Shown here piece after piece: positions 6,795 through 13,318 of a DNA stretch of 22,593 nucleotides. Positions within the stretch are counted from its first letter, which is position 1. Each line of letters opens with the position of its first letter. A program made the translations under genes and the position numbers. Below the pieces are notes generated by a model, which saw only the letters and a list, made by a program, of their open reading frames with translations, did not search any database and was not told the origin of the DNA. The stretch spans positions 1-22,593 of the forward strand of contig QHUF01000229.1 in the NCBI GenBank assembly GCA_003221075.1, in the 5' to 3' direction. This stretch comes from Gemmatimonadota bacterium. GTDB lineage: Bacteria; Gemmatimonadota; Gemmatimonadetes; Gemmatimonadales; GWC2-71-9.

Positions 6795-7927
6795 CAGTTT
6801 CCGCCGATCAGATCGAGGAAGTGCAGTTCGCCACCACGGCGCGCGAGAGTGCCCGCGGCTTCGCGTTCGAGCATTACGGCGAGCAATCCGTCACGCGGAT
6901 CAAAGATCAACGCGTGCAGCGCCCGCTGCGTCCGCGAGCCGCCGGTCGCGGGATACTCCTCGAGCGGGAGCTGGAAGAAGGTGTGCAGCTGCACCGAGGA
7001 GCAGCCGCGGAGCGCGTAGTCGACGATCATGCGGCCGGAGTGAATGTTGCCGGTGCCGCTGAGCGACGGGCCGATGGGCCGACGGGCGGATGGGCGGTCT
7101 AACACACGGAGATTGCGGTCGCTCAATTCCTGTCCACCGTATGCCACACCCGCGGTCGCATCGAACAATCGATTGAATACCACGAGCGCGTCGGCGCCGC
7201 TCGCGGCCTCCATCATCTCGTGTTGAAAATCATCGTCGAAGCGCGCGTTCATCAGTTTCATGGACAGCCGCACGTCGGCGTGGGCGCGGATGCGCTGCGG
7301 CACCTCGCGCAGCCAGCGCAGGATCTGGGCCTTCTCATCCGAGAGCTGATCCCCGGCGAGGGTGGGCGAAAAGTCCTTCTCGAGCAGCAACGGAGACTCG
7401 CCCCAGGCCTTGGCCAGTGCATCGGTTGTAAAAACGTATTCGGCATCGCGAAACGGCTCCTCCAAGCGCGGCAGATGGTACTTCACGGACGGCACCGTCA
7501 ATAGCTGCCCGTCGCGGGTGAGATCCCAGCCCGTCCGCACCAGCGCGAGATACTCGTCGAACGAGCGATCCCATCCCCTCCCCTTCCAGGTGACCGTCCA
7601 TCCCGCGCCGCGGCGCTCGACTTTCATTTTCGACTCATGAATCGCCCACGCAGCCATCGATTGATCACCGGCGGCGTCCTGCGCGATCACGGTCTTCAGC
7701 ACCGCGAACGCGAGCCCGGCCTCGGCGTCGGTCTCGAGCTGCCCGCTGTTGAGCGACAGCTGGCCGGAGCCCTTCCCGATGGGATGCGGCAGCGGCCGGC
7801 CGAGGTATCGCGCGGCGAGGTTGATGCGGTAGGTGTCGCGCACGTGCGAGGGAAAATCGCGCGGCAGCTCCCGCTTGAACCGCTCGAAGTCGTTAGTGAG
7901 CGAAGCGAGAGAGCCGGAATTGCTCAT
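6794..7927 (-). CDS. Dihydroorotate-dehydrogenase-like FMN TIM-barrel protein
   Basis: This 377-residue protein starts at ATG 7927 (MSNSGSLASLTNDF), inside the last 35 bases of the preceding oxidoreductase gene. It shows the pattern of the DHOD/DPYD FMN barrel: PIGKGSGQLS at 49-58, an ETDAEAGLAFAVLKT stretch at 65-79 (the AGxGFxxxKT equivalent), LSMKLMNARF at 221-230 (barrel-strand lysine), ADALVVFNRLFD at 245-256, and TGNIHSGRMIVDYALRGCS at 292-310 (the late phosphate-binding GGI region). It is longer than typical DHOD, and the insert at about 100-200 is unfamiliar. Pyrimidine synthesis is unlikely in this context; an FMN redox enzyme acting on an imine or a small ring is more plausible. Residues about 277-287 are encoded by an 8-bp tandem repeat. 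Confidence 0.6.
   Translation of the reverse strand: MSNSGSLASLTNDFERFKRELPRDFPSHVRDTYRINLAARYLGRPLPHPIGKGSGQLSLNSGQLETDAEAGLAFAVLKTVIAQDAAGDQSMAAWAIHESKMKVERRGAGWTVTWKGRGWDRSFDEYLALVRTGWDLTRDGQLLTVPSVKYHLPRLEEPFRDAEYVFTTDALAKAWGESPLLLEKDFSPTLAGDQLSDEKAQILRWLREVPQRIRAHADVRLSMKLMNARFDDDFQHEMMEAASGADALVVFNRLFDATAGVAYGGQELSDRNLRVLDRPSARRPIGPSLSGTGNIHSGRMIVDYALRGCSSVQLHTFFQLPLEEYPATGGSRTQRALHALIFDPRDGLLAVMLEREAAGTLARRGGELHFLDLIGGN
7065..7096. repeat. Four copies of an 8-bp tandem repeat (GAYGGGCS) inside the DHOD-like gene
   Basis: The plus strand reads gacgggcc, gatgggcc, gacgggcg, gatgggcg back to back. Because 8 is not a multiple of three, each copy is translated differently (DRPSARRPIGP), giving a proline/arginine-rich loop between two barrel elements. 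The length of 32 bp has no obvious domain role. Confidence 0.8.
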
Positions 7928-9215
7928 CGGGCGCCGCTCCCGTAAGCACCAGTCGCGCGACCAGCTCTCCCACGGCGGGGCCGTGTTTGAACCCATGCCC
8001 CGATCCCCCGCCCACGATCCACGCGTTCGCCGCCTGCGGGTGCCGATCGATGATGAAATGCTCGTCGGGGGACTGTTCGTACTGACACACCCGCGACTCG
8101 AGCAGCGGCGCACCATTCAGGCCGGGGAACCGGTAGGCGAGATAGTCGCGGGCGATTTGGAGGGCCTCGGGACTCGGGACTCGGGACACGGTGGTCGGAT
8201 CGATGACGGGTCCTCTGGTATCGTCCGCCACTTTGAAGCCGCGCCACTCGTTTCCCGGAATACCGTACATGAAGCGCGTGCCGTGATCCGCCCAGACGGG
8301 AAGCGCTTCCTCGATGAAGCGCCGATCGCCTGATGGCGTTCCGAAAAAGAAAACCTCCTGGCGCGTCGGCTTCACACGCTCTCCGACAGCGTCGGGGAAC
8401 AGCGCTCCCAGCCACGGGCCGCAGGCAAATACAAAGCCATCGGCCATCAGCCGACTGCCATCAGACAACATGACCGACGAGAGCTCGCCGCCCTGAGGGT
8501 GAATTGGCGCTTGCACCGCGAGCTGGCGGTACTCGCCGCCCTCGGCAAGAAACCCCTCGAGGACGGCAGCGCAGGCGCGCCGCGCCGTGAGATAGCCGCC
8601 GTCCTTCTCGAGAATCGCCCAGCGCACCTGTTCGCAATTGATTTGCGGGAAGCGCCGCGCGACCTCGGCGCCTTGCAGCTCTTCGAACGCGACGTGCGCA
8701 TCGCGCAGGATCGGTAACGCCGCCTTCTCGTACTGCTCGTCGCTCTCGACCAGCCAGAGCACGCCGATGCCGTGGTAGAGCTGCCGGTGCCACCGCGTCT
8801 GGTGCTCTTTCCAGAGCGACAGGGCGCGTGCCGCCATCCGCGTGTAGACCGCGCGTGGTCCGTAGGTCGCGCGAATCACGCGCGTCTCGCCACCCGAGCT
8901 CGCGCGCGAATTGCCGGGACCCCAGGCGTCGACCAGCGTGACGCGCGCTCCCTGGCGTCGCAGAAATAGCGCCGTCCAGCCGCCGAACGCCCCAGCCCCG
9001 ATCACGGCGATGTGCGGTTGCTTGGCTGTTGGCTTCACGACTCCCCCCCCGAGCACCACAGCGGCGCTGGTTTTGAGGAACGAGCGGCGACCTACCGTAC
9101 GCGAGCCTCGCGCACCGCGCGCCGCACCGTTTCCCGCTCCGACGCCGGGAGCTCCGGACCCCAGGGGTCGTCGCAGGCATCGTCCGGGATCACGCCCTCG
9201 GCGGCCAGGGCCCAC
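7893..9215 (-). CDS. Tat-exported FAD amine oxidase, sarcosine oxidase / N-methyltryptophan oxidase family
   Basis: The core has a dinucleotide-binding motif GAGAFG (IAVIGAGAFGG, about residues 73-78), then the SSGGETRVIRATYG segment typical of monomeric sarcosine oxidases. Near the C-terminus, VCQYEQSPDEHFIIDRHP carries the cysteine (about 377) that binds FAD covalently in this family. A glycine-rich segment (VGGGSGHGFKHGPAVG) completes the FAD site. Such enzymes oxidise secondary amines or N-methylated/cyclic amino acids with oxygen. Ahead of the core is GRRSFLKTSAAVVLGGG, a clear Tat signal, so it is probably periplasmic. No ATG, GTG or TTG lies within about 40 codons before the RR. GTG 9215 is the only upstream choice and overlaps the neighbour by 124 bases; GTG 9038 would remove the signal. 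The start is unresolved. Confidence 0.78.
   Translation of the reverse strand: MGPGRRGRDPGRCLRRPLGSGAPGVGAGNGAARGARGSRTVGRRSFLKTSAAVVLGGGVVKPTAKQPHIAVIGAGAFGGWTALFLRRQGARVTLVDAWGPGNSRASSGGETRVIRATYGPRAVYTRMAARALSLWKEHQTRWHRQLYHGIGVLWLVESDEQYEKAALPILRDAHVAFEELQGAEVARRFPQINCEQVRWAILEKDGGYLTARRACAAVLEGFLAEGGEYRQLAVQAPIHPQGGELSSVMLSDGSRLMADGFVFACGPWLGALFPDAVGERVKPTRQEVFFFGTPSGDRRFIEEALPVWADHGTRFMYGIPGNEWRGFKVADDTRGPVIDPTTVSRVPSPEALQIARDYLAYRFPGLNGAPLLESRVCQYEQSPDEHFIIDRHPQAANAWIVGGGSGHGFKHGPAVGELVARLVLTGAAPDEQFRLSRFAH
8166..8186. repeat. Three copies of a 7-bp tandem repeat (CTCGGGA) inside the FAD oxidase gene
   Basis: Three exact, adjacent copies of ctcggga are followed by cacgg. On the coding (minus) strand they read through as VSRVPSPEA, a surface-like stretch. 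21 bp is a whole number of codons, so gain or loss of all three copies would keep the frame, but single-copy changes would not. Confidence 0.75.
9043..9050. repeat. Poly-C tract of 8 (poly-G on the coding strand) in the Tat signal region
   Basis: Eight consecutive C on the plus strand fall between the Tat motif and the FAD domain of the oxidase gene. Such runs can slip during replication or be miscounted in sequencing. With eight bases, the Tat motif and the FAD domain are in one frame. Confidence 0.7.
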
Positions 9216-9922
9216 AACATCCGCCGAATGTAGCCTTCCATGGGTGCGGTGAAGGTTACCTGTGAAAAGGCGTCTAACTGCGTGGCGAGGCGTAGAAAGG
9301 CGTGGTTGTCGCCCGTCGCATGGGCAGTCAGCAGTGCCGCCTGAAGGTCCGTGACTGCCGCGCCCATTCCAATCAACGCCGCACGCGCGCCCATCATCAG
9401 CGAGTAGCCAAGAAATCGGTCTTCACCCGTGATCAGCAGTTTGTCGGGGTGATCGCGCATCAGCGCCGCGATGCGTTGAAACGTCATGATGGAATCGAGC
9501 GTCGCCACCTTGATTCCCAAAACGTTTGGCAACGAAAGAATCGCGTGCAGCGTCTTGTCATCGTAGTTCACGCCTCCGGCCGCTTCATACAGGTAGAAGG
9601 CGATGACGGGCAGCTCCTGCGATAACTCGTCGTGATACACGACCGCGTTCTCCGGCACGGGAAACGCGAGCAGCGCGTCGGCGCCACCCCGTTTCGCGTC
9701 GCGCGCCATCGCCCTGCCCTTGGCCCCGGCGACGATCACCTTTTCGGGAAGCGCGGCGCGCCACTCTTCCAGCACCACGCGCCGCTGATCGTCCGAGAGA
9801 TGCGGCCCACGGCCGGTGTGGGCCCACACCGCCACGCCCGCGACGGGCTGGCGCGCCATCCAGCTCGCATAGGCTCGCTGCGCGGCAAAGTCGATCGTCG
9901 AGCCTCGAAACGGGACCGGCAC
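9092..9922 (-). CDS. DapA-family (dihydrodipicolinate synthase / N-acetylneuraminate lyase-like) TIM-barrel protein
   Basis: This 276-residue protein has DHDPS-family landmarks: the N-terminal strand VPVPFRG, Schiff-base lysine K138 in GIKVATLDS, a tyrosine pair at 110 and 112 (FYLYEAAGG) where the family has its catalytic Tyr, and TGEDRFLGYSLMMGARAALIGMG equivalent to the barrel C-terminal strand. The usual GTTGE loop is replaced by AHTGRGPHLSDDQR, so the pyruvate/keto-acid specificity differs from lysine biosynthesis; aldolase, dehydratase or deaminase activity is possible. The only canonical start is GTG 9922, although the frame upstream still reads GGLIPA, matching the family's GxxPAxxTPF, so translation may begin earlier from an unusual codon in or near the 8-bp repeats. 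It is followed by the FAD oxidase. This family pairing recalls proline-derivative degradation, but no specific substrate can be named. Confidence 0.75.
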   Translation of the reverse strand: MPVPFRGSTIDFAAQRAYASWMARQPVAGVAVWAHTGRGPHLSDDQRRVVLEEWRAALPEKVIVAGAKGRAMARDAKRGGADALLAFPVPENAVVYHDELSQELPVIAFYLYEAAGGVNYDDKTLHAILSLPNVLGIKVATLDSIMTFQRIAALMRDHPDKLLITGEDRFLGYSLMMGARAALIGMGAAVTDLQAALLTAHATGDNHAFLRLATQLDAFSQVTFTAPMEGYIRRMLWALAAEGVIPDDACDDPWGPELPASERETVRRAVREARVR

Positions 9923-9948
9923 GGCGGGAATGAGGCCACCCTCGAGAC

Positions 9949-9980
9949 CGACGGTCGGACGGTCGGACGGTCGGACGGTC
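9949..9980. repeat. Four copies of an 8-bp tandem repeat (GGACGGTC) at a gene junction
   Basis: One imperfect copy (cgacggtc) is followed by three perfect ggacggtc copies. The block ends on the stop codon of the degenerate amidohydrolase (9979-9981) and lies just ahead of the DapA-like gene start, filling most of the spacer. It may change the distance between the two genes or the start region of the second. Confidence 0.85.
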
Positions 9981-10749
9981 AGCTCACCAACTCCCGCACG
10001 TTCTTCGATTCGATTGCTTCCCGTTTATCGGGTGACATATCCAGGAGATCGAGCTTCGCGATGCTGGTTTCGGGCAGGCGCAGCGGCTGCCCCGTACCGA
10101 AGACGAACCGCTCCGGGCCAATAGTGTCGAGCAACGTTGCGAGATGGTCCTCGGGCGGACCCCAGATCCAGCAGATATCCCACCAGATGCGCCGCGCCTC
10201 CTCCGGTGTCGAGCCGAAATGGACCTCTTCGATGAACGCGCGATCGGCGTGCGTGACGAGGAGGCGCACATCGGCGTCGCTGCGGATCAACGCGCGCACG
10301 GCTGCCGCCGCCAACTCGGGGACGCGATCGTTGGGGTGGCGCTGCCGGCCGTCTTCGAGCCGCACCGCGAGCATCAGCGGGATGCGGGCCGCGCCGCATG
10401 CGGCCATGAGAACGCGCATCTCGCCGCCCGCCGGCTCGAGGCCCAGATACAACGGATCACACCGCACCGCCGGCGCTTGGGCGTTGGCGGCGTCGGCGAT
10501 CACCTGCTCCCACTGCGCCAACCCGGGATGCACGGTGGGGACGGGCTTGAGACGTTTTTCCTTGCGGGCGGTCTCGTACAACCAGGCATTGCCTTCGGTG
10601 GGATCACGCCAGAACAGACTGGGGAGATGCGTGACCCACGCGAAATCGATCTTGGTGCGCTCGAGCGCTTGCACCAGCGCGTCCGGCGACGTGCCGGGCA
10701 CTTTGCGCCACGGATACGCGCCGAGAAACGCGTTGCAATCGATCCGCAT
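9979..10749 (-). CDS. Degenerate amidohydrolase-2-like TIM-barrel protein lacking metal ligands
   Basis: This 256-residue protein starts at ATG 10749, which shares one base with the stop of the previous gene (TGATG). The fold pattern is that of PF04909 amidohydrolases: an N-terminal strand (MRIDCNAFLGAYPW), PTVHPGLAQWEQ near 71-82, LLVTHADRAF near 163-172 and a C-terminal RFVFGTGQPL near 214-223. The residues that bind metal in the family are mostly absent. The usual HxH after the first strand is N6-A7-F8, the middle histidine strand reads PLMLAVRLEDG, and the terminal GTD/GSD aspartate is G220. Only H167 survives. It is therefore unlikely to be an active metallohydrolase; it may be a non-catalytic partner of the intact paralogue encoded immediately before it. 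Twelve residues near 186-199 are tryptophan-rich (RIWWDICWIWGP). Confidence 0.7.
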   Translation of the reverse strand: MRIDCNAFLGAYPWRKVPGTSPDALVQALERTKIDFAWVTHLPSLFWRDPTEGNAWLYETARKEKRLKPVPTVHPGLAQWEQVIADAANAQAPAVRCDPLYLGLEPAGGEMRVLMAACGAARIPLMLAVRLEDGRQRHPNDRVPELAAAAVRALIRSDADVRLLVTHADRAFIEEVHFGSTPEEARRIWWDICWIWGPPEDHLATLLDTIGPERFVFGTGQPLRLPETSIAKLDLLDMSPDKREAIESKNVRELVS

Positions 10750-11555
10750 CAGTCGGTCGGAAACGCGCCCGGTGGGAAGATGCGCGCGGCATTTTTCCAG
10801 CGCACCAGCGCCATCTCGTCCTTCGAGAGAAAGGTCTCGAGATAGCGGAGCTTGGCCCACCCGGTTTCCATGGTGATGTCGGTACCCCACAGCAGGCGAT
10901 TCACGCCAACGCTTTCGACGCACGCCTCGAGCATGCCGCCGTCCACGCCGCTCCCCGACAGATCGACGTAGACGTTGGGAACGTCCACCACTGCGTGCAA
11001 CGAATGCAGCCAGTCGCCGCCGCCGCCGATATGCGCCAGGATGAACGCGACGTCCGGGTGACGGCGCGCGAGCGTGCACAACTCGCTCGCGTCGGACGCT
11101 TCCTGGCCCGGCCAGTCATGGCGGCGGTGCTGCCAGATGTGCTGCAGCACCGGCACGCGGCGCTCCCGGGCCAGAGCGGCAATCGGATCGAGCAGCGGGT
11201 CATCGGCCCGGCGGCTCGCCGCCAGCTTGATTCCGATCATCCCTGCGTCGAGGCAGCGCACGATCTCGGCGCGGGCGTGCGCGCCATAGTTCGGATTCAC
11301 GCAGACGTAGCCGCGAATGCGGTCGGGGTGGGCGCGCTGCAAGGCCAGCAAGGCATCGTTCCCGGCTGTGACATCGCGGGGAGAGGGGAAATAGGTCGGG
11401 GACGTGAGGCCGAAACTGCCCAGGATCGAGGCCACATGCACCGAAATACCGATCTTGGCGCCCGCTGTGATCCGGCTCTCATTGCGCTCGCGCCAGTCGG
11501 CCCGGGGCGTCCGTTGGTGGTAAAAATGAGCGTGGACGTCGACAAGCATTGCCAC
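10749..11555 (-). CDS. Amidohydrolase-2 family metal-dependent hydrolase
   Basis: This 268-residue protein has the full PF04909 ligand set: H8 and H10 in VDVHAHF, H139 in VPVLQHIWQH, H175 in FILAHIGG and D226 in WGTDIT, with GIKL at 108-111. Family members are zinc-dependent decarboxylases or hydrolases of C-C, C-N or lactone bonds (ACMSD type). GTG 11555 is taken as the start because AAGGGG lies 8 bases upstream; ATG 11549 is an alternative with poorer spacing. There is no signal peptide, so it is cytoplasmic. It is the first gene of a nine-gene minus-strand operon, and its own start faces a divergent Yip1 gene 48 bp away. The substrate is unknown. Confidence 0.82.
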   Translation of the reverse strand: MAMLVDVHAHFYHQRTPRADWRERNESRITAGAKIGISVHVASILGSFGLTSPTYFPSPRDVTAGNDALLALQRAHPDRIRGYVCVNPNYGAHARAEIVRCLDAGMIGIKLAASRRADDPLLDPIAALARERRVPVLQHIWQHRRHDWPGQEASDASELCTLARRHPDVAFILAHIGGGGDWLHSLHAVVDVPNVYVDLSGSGVDGGMLEACVESVGVNRLLWGTDITMETGWAKLRYLETFLSKDEMALVRWKNAARIFPPGAFPTD

Positions 11556-11603
11556 AATCTACGCCCCTTTTATCTTGGGGGCTTCCTCAGTGGGGAGATC
11601 GGG
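11556..11603. promoter_or_regulatory. 48-bp divergent promoter region with a small inverted repeat
   Basis: This gap separates the amidohydrolase start (minus) from the Yip1-like start (plus) and must supply promoter elements for both, or at least ribosome sites for both. It holds AAGGGG for the minus gene and GGGGAG for the plus gene. A perfect 5-bp inverted repeat, GCCCC (11563-11567) with GGGGC (11578-11582), flanks an A/T-rich centre ttttatctt. This could be an operator or a -10 region, but I cannot assign promoter boxes firmly. Confidence 0.35.
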
Positions 11604-12170
11604 ATGGAGACGACGGTGGGCCGTGCGCGAGGCGTGCTGTTCGAGCCTCGCGCGACATTCAAAGAAGTCGACTCCGAATTCACCAAACCGGGCGCGATCT
11701 GGGGCCGGTACATCCTGCCGCTCGCGCTGCTCGGCCCGCTGGCCGGCGCCGTCGGGCGACTGGTTTTCGGAAAGCGCATCGCGGGAATGAGCCTGCCGGA
11801 GTCCCTATCGATTACCGGCGCGATTACCTGGTTTGGTATCTCGCTGGTGCTACAGCTGGCCGCAGTTTTCGCGCTCACGCAGATCATCAGCCTGCTCGCG
11901 CCGGGGTTCGGTGGGCAGAAGAACGACGTCCAGGCGCTGAAGGTCGCGGCGTATGCGAGCACGCCGATGTGGGTGGCCGGCATCTTCAACATTCACGGCC
12001 GGTTCCTCATGGTCGGCATCATCATTTCGCTGTACAGTCTCTATCTGCTCTACGTCGGCCTGCCGACACTCATGAAGGTCCCGCAGGATCGGTCGATGGG
12101 CTACACCGCCGTGGTCATCATCGCGGCGATCGTGGTCTTCCTGCTCGTGAGTACGTACACGCTGTTCTAA
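11604..12170 (+). CDS. Yip1-domain integral membrane protein
   Basis: This 188-residue protein starts at ATG 11604 with GGGGAG seven bases upstream. The N-terminus METTVGRARGVLFEPRATFKEV has the pattern typical of Yip1 (PF04893) proteins: a short amphipathic helix with a pattern close to FxPxxxFxxV. Five hydrophobic segments follow, at about residues 35-55, 70-95, 115-130, 135-152 and 165-186. Between them is QKNDVQALKVAAYASTPMW, the conserved stretch before the later helices. The bacterial role is unknown. Its stop overlaps that of the convergent aminotransferase by three bases, so no terminator can lie between them. Confidence 0.8.
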   Translation: METTVGRARGVLFEPRATFKEVDSEFTKPGAIWGRYILPLALLGPLAGAVGRLVFGKRIAGMSLPESLSITGAITWFGISLVLQLAAVFALTQIISLLAPGFGGQKNDVQALKVAAYASTPMWVAGIFNIHGRFLMVGIIISLYSLYLLYVGLPTLMKVPQDRSMGYTAVVIIAAIVVFLLVSTYTLF

Positions 12171-13318
12171 ACCGCGCGCAGGGCCTCATGCAGCATGGCG
12201 AGGGCACGGTCCACCGTGCCCTCGTCGTGCGCCAGGGACACGAAGTTGTAGGCCGTGCGCTTGAACAAGAGGCCGCGCTCAGCGGCGCGCAGCGCCACAC
12301 CCCGCGACAGATCCTCCGTCGCGTAATGCAGGAAACACATCTCGGCGATGCCGGCGACCCCGGTCACTAGCCCCGCATGCATGCGTTGCACTTCATGCAG
12401 CCCGTGGAGCAATCGCGTCCCGATGCGGTGGATGTGCTCGCAGACGCCGTCGCGCTCGAACACCTCTAGCGTTGCGCGCGCGGCCGCGAGCGCCACCCCT
12501 TCGGTCGCCAGCGTGGACGAGATCCAGGTTCGGTTCGCGGCGTTCATGAGATCCGCGCGGCCGCCCACCACCGCGAGCGGAAATCCGTTCGCGAGCGCCT
12601 TGCCGAGGACCACGAGGTCGGGCGCCGGCTTCAACGTGTAGCGCTCCGCCGCGCCCCCGATCGCGAGCCGGAACGCCGTCTTGATCTCATCGAAGATCAG
12701 GATCGCGCCCGCTCGCTCCGTCTCGACGCGCAACATCTGCAGCCATTCGCGCGTGGGCTCCGACACGACTACGGGCTCCACGACCACCGCGGCGAGACGC
12801 GGCGCACGCGCCCGGATCAGCTCGCGCCCGGCGGCGACGTCGTTGAATGGCAGCTCGGCGAAGAGATTGCGGACCCCAGCGGGAACTCCCTCAGCGGCCC
12901 CCTGACACCAATCGAGCCAGCCGTGGTACCCGCAGCCCAGGATCTCCTCGCGTGCGGTCGCGACGCGTGCCAGGCGCACCGCCGCGGCGACGGCCTCGGC
13001 GCCCGTCTTGAGAAAGCGCACGCGCTCGAGCCACGGGATCCGCTCGGCGAGCGCCTCGGCGAGCTCTGCTTCCGCGACGGGCGGCAGTGGGCCAACGACG
13101 CCGGCGGCGATCGCCGCGGTCGCCGCGCGGTTGACGTCGGCATGTCCGTATCCCAGCGCAACCGCGCCGAGCGCCATGACGAAGTCGACGTACTCCCGGC
13201 CGCTTTCATCCCAGACGCGGCAGCCGGCCGCCCGCGTCATGCGGGCCGGTGTCCCGAAGAGCGCGTCGGGGCGCTTGCTACCGGTCGACGTGAAGCCCGG
13301 AACGCGCCAGTCGTTCAC
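12167..13318 (-). CDS. Class III PLP aminotransferase, glutamate-1-semialdehyde aminomutase-like
   Basis: This 383-residue fold-type I PLP enzyme shows GYHGW at 130-134, the PLP-stacking FDEIKTAFR (D210), and the Schiff-base lysine K240 in LGKALANGFPLAVVGG. The N-terminus (ARMTRAAGCRVWDESGREYVDFV) is the usual start of class III aminotransferases. It is closest in pattern to HemL-type aminomutases but shorter than the usual roughly 430 residues, with a short N-terminus and an altered substrate region. A role in heme synthesis is therefore not assured; secondary-metabolite or amino-sugar aminotransferases share this fold. The start at GTG 13318 overlaps the upstream methyltransferase gene by 41 bases; ATG 13240 would cut into the domain. 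Confidence 0.75.
   Translation of the reverse strand: MNDWRVPGFTSTGSKRPDALFGTPARMTRAAGCRVWDESGREYVDFVMALGAVALGYGHADVNRAATAAIAAGVVGPLPPVAEAELAEALAERIPWLERVRFLKTGAEAVAAAVRLARVATAREEILGCGYHGWLDWCQGAAEGVPAGVRNLFAELPFNDVAAGRELIRARAPRLAAVVVEPVVVSEPTREWLQMLRVETERAGAILIFDEIKTAFRLAIGGAAERYTLKPAPDLVVLGKALANGFPLAVVGGRADLMNAANRTWISSTLATEGVALAAARATLEVFERDGVCEHIHRIGTRLLHGLHEVQRMHAGLVTGVAGIAEMCFLHYATEDLSRGVALRAAERGLLFKRTAYNFVSLAHDEGTVDRALAMLHEALRAV

Noticed and set aside
9949..9980. Possible CRISPR-like array
   Set aside because: The units are 8 bp and directly adjacent with no spacers, and there are no cas genes in the window.
12167..13318. Assignment as hemL for heme synthesis
   Set aside because: The catalytic lysine and PLP residues fit, but the protein is short and its N-terminal region differs, and the neighbours are not heme genes. 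Only the family level is supported.
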